A stretch of 64,000 nt of DNA from an uncultured Saprospiraceae bacterium (GTDB taxonomy: Bacteria > Bacteroidota > Bacteroidia > Chitinophagales > Saprospiraceae): the NCBI GenBank assembly GCA_943788055.1, contig CALSOU010000002.1:124001-188000 (forward strand). Direction: 5' to 3'. Below the pieces are notes generated by a model. It had not been told where the DNA came from, did no database searches, and saw only the letters and a list, made by a program, of their open reading frames with translations. Position numbers and translations under genes: made by a program. Positions 17,628 to 27,552 of the stretch are shown piece after piece. The first letter of the stretch is position 1; the number at the start of each line of letters is the position of its first letter.

Positions 17628-19169
17628 ATGAACGTAGGAATCCCAATTGAAATCGTTGATTCGGAACAACGTGTTGCTGCCACACCAAAAAATGTGCAGC
17701 GGCTAATCAAACAAGGCTTTCAAGTATTAGTACAAGCAGGCGCTGGAATCAAAGCAAACTACTCTGATACTGAGTATCAAGAAGCGGGTGCTGAAATTCT
17801 TAAAGATTCAGCCTCACTATATAGTAAGGCTGACATTGTTCTCAAAGTCCAACCTTTTCAAAACGAAGAGATACCACTGCTAAGAAAAGAACAAGTTAGT
17901 CTGAGCTACCTCTACCCTGCACAAAATCTTGAGCTTCTTGAAAGCCTAGCCAAACAAGGAGTTAATGCCATTGCGATGGATGCTATCCCAAGAATATCAA
18001 GGGCCCAAAAAATGGACGTATTGTCTTCAATGGCAAATATCGCTGGATATCGTTCAGTAATAGAAGCTGCAAATCATTTTGGTCGTTTTCTCAATGGACA
18101 AATTACAGCGGCTGGAAAAGTTAATCCTGCGAAAGTTCTTGTTATCGGTGCTGGTGTTGCTGGTTTAGCAGCAATCGGGACAGCTAGATCGCTTGGTGCT
18201 ATAGTCAGGGCCTTTGACACGAGAGCTGAAGTAGCGGAGCAAATAGAAAGTATGGGTGCTGAATTTCTAACAGTTGATATCGAAGAAGATGGATCAACTG
18301 ATAGTGGATATTCAAAAGTAATGAGTCCAGCATTTATCGAGGCTGAAATGGCGCTTTTCCTGGAGCAAGCAAAGGACGTAGATATCATCATTACAACCGC
18401 ACAGATACCAGGAAGAAATGCACCCAAGCTAGTATTGGATTATCACGTTGCAGCGATGAAGCCAGGATCTGTAATAGTTGATCTTGCTTCCTCAAGTGGA
18501 GGTAACTGCGTGCTGACAAAACACAATGAAATATACAAGACTGACAACGGAGTAACAATCATTGGAAAGCTTGATCAACTGCCTAGCCAAGCAAGTCAGC
18601 TCTACGGAAATAATTTATGTCATCTTTTGGATGATATGGGTAAAGGTGAGGATTTCGCTATCAATATGGATGACGATGTTGTCAAAAGAGCAATGGTCAC
18701 TCATGATGGTAAAGTTAATTGGCCTCCAGAGCCATTGCCTGTAAGTCCGACAAAAAAGAAAGTTCAACTAAGTGAAAAAGAAACGATAGATACAGCCGAA
18801 ACAAAAGTAGAATCCGCGGCTAGTAAAACTACTAGAATGCTGATTACACTAGCGATAATTGCTGGTTTACTGTACTTTCTTGCTTTATTTGCACCGCCAG
18901 AATTTATGGCTCATTTCACGGTATTTGTTCTAGCTGTTTTTGTCGGATGGCAGGTCATATGGAACGTATCACACTCGTTGCATACTCCTCTTATGGCGGT
19001 GACAAATGCGATAAGTGGAATTATAATAATAGGTGGACTCCTTCAAGTCAAAAGTGGATTATCAAATCCCATGAGCATTTTGGCATCAATTGCCATTTTA
19101 GTTGCTTGTATAAATATCGTTGGTGGCTTTGTTGTCACACGACGTATGCTTAACATGTTCAGAAAATAA
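17628..19169 (+). CDS. pntA: NAD(P) transhydrogenase alpha subunit
   Basis: A full-length 513-residue alpha subunit. Residues 1 to about 380 form the NAD(H)-binding domain I, with the mobile dinucleotide fold [20 protein letters not shown] (about 168-187) and AFDTRAE. From about 402 there are four membrane helices that contribute to the proton channel. With PntB it couples hydride transfer from NADH to NADP+ to the proton gradient and so supplies NADPH. The pntB start follows after three bases, showing an operon. TATCTTTA at 17552-17559 resembles a -7 box but lacks the final G. Confidence 0.96.
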   Translation: MNVGIPIEIVDSEQRVAATPKNVQRLIKQGFQVLVQAGAGIKANYSDTEYQEAGAEILKDSASLYSKADIVLKVQPFQNEEIPLLRKEQVSLSYLYPAQNLELLESLAKQGVNAIAMDAIPRISRAQKMDVLSSMANIAGYRSVIEAANHFGRFLNGQITAAGKVNPAKVLVIGAGVAGLAAIGTARSLGAIVRAFDTRAEVAEQIESMGAEFLTVDIEEDGSTDSGYSKVMSPAFIEAEMALFLEQAKDVDIIITTAQIPGRNAPKLVLDYHVAAMKPGSVIVDLASSSGGNCVLTKHNEIYKTDNGVTIIGKLDQLPSQASQLYGNNLCHLLDDMGKGEDFAINMDDDVVKRAMVTHDGKVNWPPEPLPVSPTKKKVQLSEKETIDTAETKVESAASKTTRMLITLAIIAGLLYFLALFAPPEFMAHFTVFVLAVFVGWQVIWNVSHSLHTPLMAVTNAISGIIIIGGLLQVKSGLSNPMSILASIAILVACINIVGGFVVTRRMLNMFRK

Positions 19170-19172
19170 ACA

Positions 19173-20570
19173 ATGATCTCAGCTCCTATACAAATTGCTT
19201 CATACTTGCTCGCAAGTATACTCTTTATACTCAGCCTTGGGGGATTATCTTCACAAGAGTCAGCCAAAAGAGGTGTCCTCTATGGGATGATCGGAATGGC
19301 AATCGCGATTCTTTCTACTGTTCTTGGAGAATCGATTGAAGGCCATGCCTATATATTAATAGCAATCGCGATTGCAAGTGTTATCGGAATTTTCGTGGCA
19401 CGAAAAGTTGAAATGACTTCAATGCCTCAACTCGTAGCGATTCTCCACTCATTCGTAGGACTTGCTGCTGTGTTGGTTGGTTATGGATCATATATAGATC
19501 CAGCAACAGCGGAAATTCAGGGTGCAGAACACACAATACATTTAGTTGAAGTCTTCATCGGTGTTTTTATTGGAGCTATAACCTTTACAGGCTCCATAAT
19601 TGCATGGGGGAAACTAGAAGGTAAGATTAGAAGTAAACCGCTTATCTATCCCGGAAGACATATCGTAAATATTGTTTTGGTGATCATTAGCATATTCTTA
19701 TGTGTACTCTTTTGTCAAGCACCAGGTACAGATGGATTAATCTATCTAATTATTATGACAGCAATTTCCTCTTTCATCGGAATTATGCTTGTCATGGCAA
19801 TTGGTGGTGCTGATATGCCAGTGGTTGTATCTATGTTGAATTCATATTCAGGATGGGCTGCAGCGGCGGCAGGATTCATGCTTGGAAATGATTTACTGAT
19901 CATCACTGGAGCACTAGTAGGTAGCTCAGGAGCTATTCTATCTATTATCATGTGTGAAGCAATGAATCGATCTTTTTGGTCAGTAATTTTTGGAGGTTTT
20001 GGTAACGCTCCATCTGGTACTGCGAAGGCCATTGAAGGCGAAGTTACTGATGTAGATCATGGGCATGTCGCTGATCTACTAGATGCAGCCAAGAAAGTTA
20101 TAATCGTCCCAGGTTATGGAATGGCTGTCGCGAAAGCACAATTTCCAATTAGAGAAATGGTTGAATATCTCCGTAAAGAGGGTAAAGAAGTCGAATTTGG
20201 TATACATCCTGTAGCAGGTCGGTTGCCTGGTCACATGAATGTTCTGTTGGCGGAAGCCAATGTTCCATATGACATTGTACAAGAAATGGACGAAATCAAC
20301 GGAGATTTTGATAGCACTGACATTGTATTAGTAATTGGCGCAAATGATATCGTAAATCCTGGAGCTGAAGACGATCCCGCTAGTCCAATATACGGTATGC
20401 CAGTATTAAAAGTATGGAATGCGAAAGACGTTATTGTAATGAAGCGCTCCATGGCTACGGGCTATGCTGGGGTTCAGAATCCACTGTTCTTCAATGAGAA
20501 TACCAATATGCTTTATGGAGACGCGAAAGATAGCGTCACCAAGATTCAGCAAGCATTGGTAATTAGCTAG
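19173..20570 (+). CDS. pntB: NAD(P) transhydrogenase beta subunit
   Basis: A 465-residue beta subunit. The first about 280 residues hold eight to nine membrane helices of the proton-translocating domain II. The rest is the NADP(H)-binding domain III, with [12 protein letters not shown], the lid [23 protein letters not shown] and [10 protein letters not shown], all diagnostic. It completes the inner-membrane transhydrogenase with PntA. It lies three bases after pntA, so translation is likely coupled. No terminator hairpin is obvious before tex. Confidence 0.96.
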   Translation: MISAPIQIASYLLASILFILSLGGLSSQESAKRGVLYGMIGMAIAILSTVLGESIEGHAYILIAIAIASVIGIFVARKVEMTSMPQLVAILHSFVGLAAVLVGYGSYIDPATAEIQGAEHTIHLVEVFIGVFIGAITFTGSIIAWGKLEGKIRSKPLIYPGRHIVNIVLVIISIFLCVLFCQAPGTDGLIYLIIMTAISSFIGIMLVMAIGGADMPVVVSMLNSYSGWAAAAAGFMLGNDLLIITGALVGSSGAILSIIMCEAMNRSFWSVIFGGFGNAPSGTAKAIEGEVTDVDHGHVADLLDAAKKVIIVPGYGMAVAKAQFPIREMVEYLRKEGKEVEFGIHPVAGRLPGHMNVLLAEANVPYDIVQEMDEINGDFDSTDIVLVIGANDIVNPGAEDDPASPIYGMPVLKVWNAKDVIVMKRSMATGYAGVQNPLFFNENTNMLYGDAKDSVTKIQQALVIS

Positions 20571-20675
20571 ATTCATACTAAGAGATAGCTTTTGAATAAA
20601 ATCATTTCTTTCGCATTTTTAAGTTTTCAAAGTTCATCTTTGTTCTAACTTTTATCAATTATTGAGAACCTAGAG

Positions 20676-22805
20676 ATGTCGATAGACAAGATTAGAGAAC
20701 TTGTTACAAAAAGAGTGAGCCTAGCTCCGAAATCTGTCCAGAACACGCTAGAATTACTACAGGATGGAGCCACAATACCTTTCATTGCGCGTTATCGAAA
20801 GGAAGCAACAGGCAGTCTAGATGAAGTACAAATAGCTGCAATTTCAACCGCTCAACAACAAGTCCTAGAGTTAGTCAGTCGAAAGGAATACATCCTGTCC
20901 ACCATTAAAGAGCAAGGTCAGCTTACGGATAATCTTCAACGAAAAATCAATGAATGCTGGGATCCAACACTCCTTGAGGATATTTATCTACCGTATAAAC
21001 GTAAAAAACAAACTAAGGCAGAGGCTGCGAGAAAGGCAGGACTGGAACCGCTTGCAAATACAATCTTTAGATCAAAAACAATGGATCTAAATCGTACAGC
21101 GCTCACTTTTGTCAAAGGAGAAATTGAAGACACCGAGCAGGCAATTGCGGGAGCTAGAGACATCATCGCTGAGTGGATTAGTGAACACCAAGTTGCACGT
21201 AAAATTACGAGAGAGATATTTCAACGATCAGCTGTCATTCATTCCAAGCTGATAAAATCCAAACAATCCGAAGCAGAAAAGTACAAGAACTATTGGGACT
21301 TTAGCCAGCCATTGAAGAGAATACCTTCGCATAGACTACTTGCAATGCTCAGAGGTGAGACAGAGAAACTGTTAAGGATAAAGCTTGTTATTGATGACGA
21401 ATGGCTAACTAGCAGATTAAATAGCTATTTCTCTACAACCGACAATGAATGTAGTGCCGAAGTTCAAGTTGCGATTCAAGATGCACTCAAAAGACTGATA
21501 ATCCCTTCAATCAGCAATGAGTTCAGAAAAACAGCAAAAGACAAAGCAGATGATGAAGCAATTGGCGTATTTTCGGAAAACCTACGACAGCTAATACTCT
21601 CTCCGCCATTGGGTGAAAAAGCAATTCTTGCCATTGACCCAGGATTCCGTACCGGTTGCAAAATAGTAGCACTCAACGATCAATCTGATCTGAATTCTTA
21701 CAAAACTATATATCCGCATCCACCCCAGAATAAACTCGATGAATCACGTTCAATTATCGCAAACTTTATAGATCGCTGGAACATTAAAGATATTGCCATT
21801 GGAAATGGAACAGCGGGAAAAGAAACTTTGGAATGGCTTAACAGCTGGGTTCCCGAGTCCGTTAACAGGTATCTTGTGAATGAACAAGGCGCTAGTATAT
21901 ACTCTGCTAGTGAACTTGCACGAGAAGAATTCCCTGATCTTGATCTTACAATTCGTGGCGCTATATCGATCGGTAGAAGACTGATGGATCCATTGGCTGA
22001 ACTAGTGAAAATTGACCCAAAGAGTATCGGTGTCGGTCAATACCAGCATGATGTAAATCAAGTCAAATTGAAATCAAAATTGGACCAAGTTGTCATCAAC
22101 GCTGTCAACAAGGTTGGCATTAATGCAAATACTGCCAGTAAGCATGTGCTAAATTATATTTCGGGTCTTGGGCCTGCCCTCGCCCAAAATATAGTCGATT
22201 TTCGTACTGAGCATCACGGTATTCATTCGAAAGCTTCATTAATGAAAGTACCGCGCATGGGCGCTAAGTCATTTGAGCAGGCAGCTGGATTTCTACGAAT
22301 CAAAAATGGTGAAAACCCACTTGATAACACAGGAGTTCACCCAGAAGCTTATCATATTGTCAGTAAGATAGCACGCAGCCTACACGTGGAAATTTCAGAT
22401 TTACTTGAGAATAAGTTATTGCTTGATCAACTCAATCCAACTGATTTTATCACGGATAAGATTGGCCTGCCTACCATTTTGGACATCATCCAAGAACTTA
22501 ACAAACCAGGTATCGATCCAAGAGGAGATGCTAAGCCAATGAAATTCACAAAAGGCCTTGAAAAAATCAGTGATTTAAAGATCGGAATGGAAGTTATTGG
22601 CATCATTAATAACATGACCAAATTTGGAGCCTTTGTAGATATTGGAATCAAAGAAAATGGACTTATTCATATTTCTCAAATCACAAACAAGTATATCTCT
22701 GACCCCAGCGAAATCTTAAGTCTTGGTCAGGAGGTTACGACACGAGTGATAGATATTGATATTGATCGAAAAAGGATTTCTTTGAGTATGAAGGATCTAG
22801 ATTAG
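20676..22805 (+). CDS. tex: Tex family RNA-binding transcription accessory protein
   Basis: A 709-residue protein with the full Tex layout: N-terminal helical HTH-like region, YqgF/RNase H-like domain (AILAIDPGFRTGCKIVAL, about 315-332), paired helix-hairpin-helix motifs (NYISGLGPALAQNIV and MKVPRMGAKSFEQAAGFLRI) and a C-terminal S1 RNA-binding domain (GMEVIGIINNMTKFGAFVDIG). Tex binds nucleic acids and influences transcription and RNA turnover in the cytoplasm. A TAACTTTT box at 20646-20653 is one base from the -7 consensus. The gene appears monocistronic. Confidence 0.95.
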   Translation: MSIDKIRELVTKRVSLAPKSVQNTLELLQDGATIPFIARYRKEATGSLDEVQIAAISTAQQQVLELVSRKEYILSTIKEQGQLTDNLQRKINECWDPTLLEDIYLPYKRKKQTKAEAARKAGLEPLANTIFRSKTMDLNRTALTFVKGEIEDTEQAIAGARDIIAEWISEHQVARKITREIFQRSAVIHSKLIKSKQSEAEKYKNYWDFSQPLKRIPSHRLLAMLRGETEKLLRIKLVIDDEWLTSRLNSYFSTTDNECSAEVQVAIQDALKRLIIPSISNEFRKTAKDKADDEAIGVFSENLRQLILSPPLGEKAILAIDPGFRTGCKIVALNDQSDLNSYKTIYPHPPQNKLDESRSIIANFIDRWNIKDIAIGNGTAGKETLEWLNSWVPESVNRYLVNEQGASIYSASELAREEFPDLDLTIRGAISIGRRLMDPLAELVKIDPKSIGVGQYQHDVNQVKLKSKLDQVVINAVNKVGINANTASKHVLNYISGLGPALAQNIVDFRTEHHGIHSKASLMKVPRMGAKSFEQAAGFLRIKNGENPLDNTGVHPEAYHIVSKIARSLHVEISDLLENKLLLDQLNPTDFITDKIGLPTILDIIQELNKPGIDPRGDAKPMKFTKGLEKISDLKIGMEVIGIINNMTKFGAFVDIGIKENGLIHISQITNKYISDPSEILSLGQEVTTRVIDIDIDRKRISLSMKDLD

Positions 22806-22847
22806 TTGTAATCTTTGGTATTTTCAGCCTCGTAACGTATTATTTAC

Positions 22848-23126
22848 CTATCGATTATCTAGCAATTCATAGAGACTGGATTTTACAGCATCCTTAATCG
22901 CATTGTCTATAGCAACTTTTATATCAGTGTTAGACACATGAGATAACTTGACATAATCAAGAAGTGTTGCACTCATATCAATTTTCATTTGGTAAAAATA
23001 CATTTGCTTTTCAAAGTAATAACGAGCTTTTCTGGAGCGAAACGTATATCCTGAAGGCGTATATCTTGGGAGAGGTTTTAGTAGTACTTCTTCCATATAG
23101 ATTCGATTGAAATTAGATCTGGTCAT
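22848..23126 (-). CDS. Hypothetical protein, 92 aa
   Basis: A small protein without recognisable family. It lacks a signal peptide or membrane helix and has a Tyr/Arg-rich middle (YTFRSRKARYYFEKQMYFYQMK) and a helical C-terminus. MEEVLLKPLP at residue 11 is an alternative start. It faces tex tail to tail and is preceded on the same strand by another very short ORF. Coding status is likely but not certain. Confidence 0.45.
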   Translation of the reverse strand: MTRSNFNRIYMEEVLLKPLPRYTPSGYTFRSRKARYYFEKQMYFYQMKIDMSATLLDYVKLSHVSNTDIKVAIDNAIKDAVKSSLYELLDNR

Positions 23127-23192
23127 TTCATACTATCAGCTTCCGGAAGATCTTTCAACTTGGATTCATACTTTCAAGCGTACCAACTATAT

Positions 23193-23348
23193 CTAGACTT
23201 GTTTAATAATCGTTTTCAACTCTTTCCTTCGTTTTATATCTTCAATCAAGTCCCAAACATTCCTGACGGCGCTGGGACTTTTGATATTGACTATCAGATA
23301 CTTCATATCGGAAGTAAATTGAGTAATGACCAAAGTCCTTCCACACAT
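23193..23348 (-). CDS. Possible small ORF, 51 aa
   Basis: A short minus-strand ORF (MCGRTLVITQFTSDMKYLIVNIKSPS...) with a helical, basic C-terminus (DIKRRKELKTIIKQV). MKYLIVNIKSP with a charged helical tail is reminiscent of small antitoxin-like or YlxR-sized proteins, but no family is recognised. A plus-strand ORF of 68 codons overlaps it fully. At most one is real. Confidence 0.25.
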   Translation of the reverse strand: MCGRTLVITQFTSDMKYLIVNIKSPSAVRNVWDLIEDIKRRKELKTIIKQV

Positions 23349-23428
23349 CTTGCAGCACTAGCTTAGAGATTTTTGAGTTGAAACTCCTCAGTTCCAGTAT
23401 TTTACTAATCCTTATTAAAATCTATATT

Positions 23429-23794
23429 ATGAAAGCAACTCCAAATCATAATAAAAGAATCGCAAACCTTACGTGCGCATCAGTCTTTCCACACTACATA
23501 ACTAAAGTTGAGAAGAAAGACCGAACTAAAGATGAGCTGCATAAAGTCATAGAATGGCTAACAGGTAATGACGAAAATCAGATTGATAAAGTAGTTGAAG
23601 AGAAAGTCACATTTCAAATATTTTTTGAAAGAGCAACCCTGCATCCGAACGCTGGACTAATTAAAGGTGTGATTTGCGGATATCGTATCGACGAACTCGA
23701 AAATGAACTAACTATACAAGTAAGGTATCTAGATAAATTGGTTGATGAAATAGCTCGAGGTCGTAAGATGGAAAAGATTCTACGTCAAGCTTAA
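23429..23794 (+). CDS. DUF2200 family protein
   Basis: A 121-residue cytoplasmic protein read from the ATG at 23429; the upstream hydrophobic extension of the ORF track is not part of the family. Conserved blocks ASVFPHYITKVEKKDRTKDELHKVIEWLTG, LHPNAGLIKGVICGYRI and VRYLDKLVDEIARGRKMEKILR fit DUF2200 end to end. Members are widespread, small and of unknown function; horizontal spread is common. No neighbour suggests a role. Confidence 0.9.
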   Translation: MKATPNHNKRIANLTCASVFPHYITKVEKKDRTKDELHKVIEWLTGNDENQIDKVVEEKVTFQIFFERATLHPNAGLIKGVICGYRIDELENELTIQVRYLDKLVDEIARGRKMEKILRQA

Positions 23795-23933
23795 GATATA
23801 CATCTGAATTGAATTACTCTTAAGGCTAGTTACTCATTGTGAAAGGTAAATGTGTAATCAATTACACATTTCTGAACTGTTCTGTGTATCTGGTGTTTCA
23901 TTTGCTTTAGAAGCAGTTCCAAACCTTCGAACT

Positions 23934-24764
23934 ATGTCGATCAGTTTACCATCCGAATCCATTGTTTTCGAGTCAAAAGACACAAGTCTATTGCACTATA
24001 TTACTTACAAGCGACCCACAAATACGGATTGGCTTCTTTTGATACATGGTGCTGGAGGTAGCACTCGAACTTGGAAACGTCAGATAGATGAGCTTGGTGC
24101 TCAATATAATTTGCTAGTCATTGATTTGCCAGGTCATGGCAATAGCGGAAGCTTTTCAAAAGATCATCCAAAGTACTCCTTCAATTTTATGTCAGACAAG
24201 ATATGGGATGTCATCGATCACGTAAGTATTGAAAAACTGCACCTCATCGGTGTCTCTTTAGGAACCGTCATTTGCTTACAAATGCGCATTTCGCAACCCG
24301 ATCGTATACTTTCGATTATCATGCCTGGCGCTATAGTAAAACTCAATACCAAACTAAAAGTCGTCGCTAATCTTAGTCTTATGTTAGCTAAGGTAATCGG
24401 TTTTAGAAACTTCTACAGTTTTAGCGCACATATCATGATGCCTAAAAATAACCACAAAAAATCGAGAGATACATTTATCAGAGAAGCAAAAGCACTTACG
24501 ATCAATGAATTCAAAAAATGGACTTCGCTGTATTACAATTTGAACAAAACACTTCTTGGCTTTTTTAAGTCAAGTTCAACTATTCCACACTTATTGATCA
24601 TGGGTAGCCAAGATCATCTTTTCCTTGAACCTGCAAAATCTTTTTCTGCGCAATACCCCAATTCGGAGCTATCGGTTATCCAGAACTGCGGACACGTTGT
24701 CAGTATCGAACGTGCGCAACAGTTTAATCAGATTTGCTTACAATTCCTTAAATCGATTTCCTAG
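23934..24764 (+). CDS. Alpha/beta hydrolase
   Basis: A 276-residue alpha/beta hydrolase read from the ATG at 23934. The 28 residues added by the ORF track start are not hydrolase-like. The oxyanion segment LLIHGAGGSTRTWKRQ, the strand DLPGHGNSG, the nucleophile elbow GVSLG, the acid in GSQDHLFL and the catalytic His in NCGHVV are all present in order, so it should be an active esterase, lipase or hydrolase. No signal peptide, so cytoplasmic. The substrate cannot be predicted. Confidence 0.85.
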   Translation: MSISLPSESIVFESKDTSLLHYITYKRPTNTDWLLLIHGAGGSTRTWKRQIDELGAQYNLLVIDLPGHGNSGSFSKDHPKYSFNFMSDKIWDVIDHVSIEKLHLIGVSLGTVICLQMRISQPDRILSIIMPGAIVKLNTKLKVVANLSLMLAKVIGFRNFYSFSAHIMMPKNNHKKSRDTFIREAKALTINEFKKWTSLYYNLNKTLLGFFKSSSTIPHLLIMGSQDHLFLEPAKSFSAQYPNSELSVIQNCGHVVSIERAQQFNQICLQFLKSIS

Positions 24765-24766
24765 AT

Positions 24767-24880
24767 CTATAACATTTCGTCGTTATACTCCCATTCTAGA
24801 ATTGTACCATCTTTAAAGTAAGTACAATCCACCTGAAAACAGTTATGCTGCGTACTTCTCAATACAATTCTACTAACTGT
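24767..24880 (-). pseudogene. Short coding remnant, unknown
   Basis: A minus-strand frame without a usual start encodes RIVLRSTQHNCFQVDCTYFKDGTILEWEYNDEML and a stop. It looks like the C-terminal end of a small protein whose beginning is lost, since a TGA precedes it. It lies in a stretch (24765-25240) that also contains the PPK2 remnant and nothing intact. Confidence 0.3.
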
Positions 24881-24979
24881 TCAAGTTAATAGACAAGTAG
24901 CTTACGATGAACCACAACGCTATCTAAATCATCTTTTTGAAATTGAAGATCTTGAGTTTACAGAAGAAGTTTTCGCTAC

Positions 24980-25204
24980 TTTCGCTTAAGCGAAATCAAG
25001 AATAGTCCTGTACAGCATTGGAAAATGACTCCTGTCGACATGAGAGCACAAGAGTAATGGAGTGAATATAGTAGCTATAAAACAAAGATGTTTAAGAAAA
25101 CGGATACAAAGATATCTCCTTGGGTTGTAATTGACGCCAACAATAAGTACTTTGCGCGTTTTAATGCTTTTAATCATATTATAGATACGATTCCCTACAA
25201 GTAG
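24980..25204 (+). pseudogene. Polyphosphate kinase 2 (PPK2) C-terminal remnant
   Basis: Seventy-five codons ending in TAG encode the C-terminal end of a PPK2-type kinase: QHWKMTPVDMRAQE, then an in-frame TAA (25055-25057), then WSEYSSYKTKMFKKTDTKISP and WVVIDANNKYFARFNAFNHII. Family members read WKLSPMDL...WxxY..AKxxMFxxTD...PWxVVxxDDKKRARLN at these positions. The Walker A and B half is absent and no start codon exists. PPK2 uses polyphosphate to phosphorylate nucleotides. This copy cannot be functional. Confidence 0.75.
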
Positions 25205-25240
25205 GGATTGCATTGAGGAAATTGAATTGCTAAGCAAATA

Positions 25241-25696
25241 CTAGATATTTCGTACTGAATTCCTGTCGATTAAGATTTCTTTGAGCTCCTTAATCGCCAA
25301 ATATTCATTGGGCAAGACTTTCTTGAAGATATCTTTAGCTGCAACGAACGAGCCTTTTTCAAGATCAGGAAAAACATGCTTGATTTTGTTGGAAACTCTT
25401 TTGAGATCGTGTTTAATCATTCCTCGAATTGAAGGGATATCATGCCAGTCTCCCTCTACCGCGATAGTGTGATGTACTGTGCTGTCTTTTTCTGTAATTG
25501 GCTCCAATTGGATGTAAGCATCAGAAGTGATCTTCGTAAGGCCATTGAACTTACGATTTTTTAGTTCACCTTGAGGAAGTTTCCAAACAGATTTATCTTC
25601 TGCTAATTTGGGATCAACCAAGAAAATCTCTAGGCCTTTCTCATGATACCGATAGATTAATACGCGTAATTGATCAAATACATCTAATTCTTGCAT
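25241..25696 (-). CDS. NUDIX-like protein without a clear NUDIX box
   Basis: A 151-residue cytoplasmic protein. The N-terminus (VLIYRYHEKGLEIFLVDP...VWKLPQGEL) follows the first strands of the NUDIX fold, where WxLPKG precedes the catalytic helix. The expected REXXEEXGxI box is not there; the sequence instead reads KNRKFNGLTKITSDAYIQLEP. It is therefore probably a non-hydrolysing NUDIX relative, perhaps a ligand-binding protein. It lies 50 bp downstream of the 208-aa gene on the same strand, so co-transcription is possible. Confidence 0.55.
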   Translation of the reverse strand: MQELDVFDQLRVLIYRYHEKGLEIFLVDPKLAEDKSVWKLPQGELKNRKFNGLTKITSDAYIQLEPITEKDSTVHHTIAVEGDWHDIPSIRGMIKHDLKRVSNKIKHVFPDLEKGSFVAAKDIFKKVLPNEYLAIKELKEILIDRNSVRNI

Positions 25697-25748
25697 ACAC
25701 TCTAAACAAAAGTTAGATCAATAGGTTGATAAAACTGCATATTTTTTC

Positions 25749-26375
25749 TTAGTGGAAGGGTAATTTCTTCATTCGACGTGTAGTATCGATAATCTTAAAG
25801 ATCGCAAATGAGAGAAAAACAAGCTCTCCATCACTTGTAATTCCGCGTTGAAGTTGAAAAGCTCGGGGATTCACTTCTCTTGCTTTTTGAATATTTACAA
25901 GCGAGCCAACTAGTTGTTGATTAAAGAATATAGGCCACCATTCACTGTTTGTTTTTTGCTCTATACTACCTAAGACCCGATTCTTGGAAAGATATAACTT
26001 ATTGTCTTTTCTTAATTCTCCAAGAAATTTGTCGTCTACATAAAAGGAAGTTTTTCCTCCTTTAATAACGTACTCATATCGATACTTAGCTGTATTGGCC
26101 ACGATAATCTGAAAATCTCCACCCAATGCAGGTAGCTTTTTCCATTGGTAGGCAATCATATGCTCATGATAAATCGAAGAGATGATACCAGTTACACTAC
26201 TTTCAAATGCGGATTTAACTTTTCGTTCTGCGTGTATCAAGGACATCAATTCCAATTCTTCTCCTTCCCACGGAATCAGATGCTCAGAGAGCGGCTTCAC
26301 CTCTTTTCGAAGCTCTTCCATTTCGCGCTTGAGACGCGCTTTGCCAGGAAATATATAATCTAGTATTTTGAGCAT
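25749..26375 (-). CDS. Conserved hypothetical protein, 208 aa
   Basis: No family with a known role is recognised. The protein begins with a charged helix (ARLKREMEELRKEVKPLSEHL) that could form a coiled coil, followed by LIPWEGEELELMSL, a phrase I associate with uncharacterised Bacteroidota proteins. Then comes a beta-rich half with paired Trp (EWWPIFFNQQLVGSLVN) that could resemble scramblase or LURP-type barrels. No signal peptide or membrane helix. It is upstream of the NUDIX-like gene. Confidence 0.65.
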   Translation of the reverse strand: MLKILDYIFPGKARLKREMEELRKEVKPLSEHLIPWEGEELELMSLIHAERKVKSAFESSVTGIISSIYHEHMIAYQWKKLPALGGDFQIIVANTAKYRYEYVIKGGKTSFYVDDKFLGELRKDNKLYLSKNRVLGSIEQKTNSEWWPIFFNQQLVGSLVNIQKAREVNPRAFQLQRGITSDGELVFLSFAIFKIIDTTRRMKKLPFH

Positions 26376-26495
26376 ATGAATTGTGTAAACCTACTGTTTG
26401 TTGTTTACTACATTAAGGGCAAAATTAATAATATTCGATTGATTGCTAAGTCTTTGTTGGGCATTATTGGACATAGTTAGCAAACGACTCTACAA

Positions 26496-27029
26496 TTAGG
26501 AGCGCATCTGCTTGTGATTGGAATATTTTTGCAATCTCCTAAGTGACCGGTCATGTATCTGGCGAACTCGCTCACGAGTTAAGCCATGTTTAATACCTAT
26601 TTCTTCGAGAGTCTGTGGATTATTGCCACAAAGTCCGTAATAATCACTGAGAATCTCAATTTCTCGCGGGGAAAGTCGTTTGATGCCAAAATTGACTTCT
26701 TGAATTAGATTTTTCTTCATCAAATCTTCATCTGGTGCATCGCCATCGATCTCTTGAATAAGGTCGAGTATTGTGGAATCACCCTCGTCTCCACTTAGAG
26801 GTGCATCTACTGAAATATGTTTGATCGTATTGTTCAACATGGAGGATATCTCATTTTCTGGAATCACCATAATCTCACTCACTTCCTGATGGGAAGGCTC
26901 TAGTTCGTTTTGTTGGACAAAAGTGATGTATGCTTCATTGACCTTGTTATAATTACTGACCTTGTTCAATAGAAAACGGACCATTCGACTGTATTCTACA
27001 ATGGCTTGTAGAATTGATTGTCTTATCCT
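26496..27029 (-). pseudogene. RNA polymerase sigma-70 factor, C-terminal fragment (regions 3-4)
   Basis: In-frame coding continues upstream of the ORF track start and reads RIRQSILQAIVEYSRMVRFLLNKV, the end of sigma region 2 into region 3. It is followed by a degenerate region 3 and an intact region 4 HTH (LSPREIEILSDYYGL...TLEEIGIKHGLTRERVRQI). Regions 1.2 and 2.1-2.4, needed for core and -10 binding, are missing. The frame starts abruptly next to the aldo/keto reductase fragment. If translated from the ATG at 26984 the product would be a 162-aa region 3-4 protein. It differs from the housekeeping RpoD (FLLNKV, not LPLNKV), so it derives from an extra sigma factor. Confidence 0.7.
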
Positions 27030-27298
27030 CTATGGGTATGTCCAAATTTAGTATTGATTACGATCTTACTTCTGTCTTTCCCCTTAAGAGCGTTGCCCAG
27101 TCGTTTCTCACCTGTACCATGTCCATAATTCAGTACCGTATCAAAAAAATTGACTCCTAAATCCATTGATTTATAAACCAGTTTGATAGCCTCGGTTTCA
27201 GTCATACTTTACCAACCGGAATTTTGTCCCTATTGCCTCGCGCCAAGACCAATTTCAGAGATATTTATTGAATGATCTATGTATTTTTCGTATTTCAT
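27023..27298 (-). pseudogene. Aldo/keto reductase, N-terminal fragment with two stops
   Basis: From the ATG at 27298 the frame reads as an aldo/keto reductase N-terminus (ISEIGLGA...), carries TAG and TAA stops where homologues have Leu and Lys (xQLGQNSGWKSMT), then continues as EAIKLVYKSMDLGVNFFDT, with the catalytic Asp, and GEKRLGNALKG. It ends after NTKFGHTHRG, where the sigma-factor fragment begins. The catalytic Tyr, Lys and His regions are gone. The lesions are substitutions rather than homopolymer indels, so this is true decay. Confidence 0.75.
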
Positions 27299-27552
27299 TT
27301 TGTTGAGGTTCAGTTATTTGTTGACTTACAAATATTTGTTTATAAGTATTTGTTTTGTGTCCGTGGATAGTATGTCTGAATAAAAAAGCTTGCTTTTGGG
27401 AGTAGTAGTAATGTCCATGGTTGACTTGAGATGGTTTGAAGCAAAGACTAGCTTGTCTTTAGCTTGGGCTAAATGTTTGGTTATACTTTATACCTTAAGT
27501 GATCCCCTGCTTGCGTCTCAGTACCTATTACTGCTGTCATTCCACTCTTATC

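Noticed and set aside
23160-23366. 68-aa plus-strand ORF
   Set aside because: No conserved pattern or signal; overlaps a slightly more protein-like minus-strand frame.
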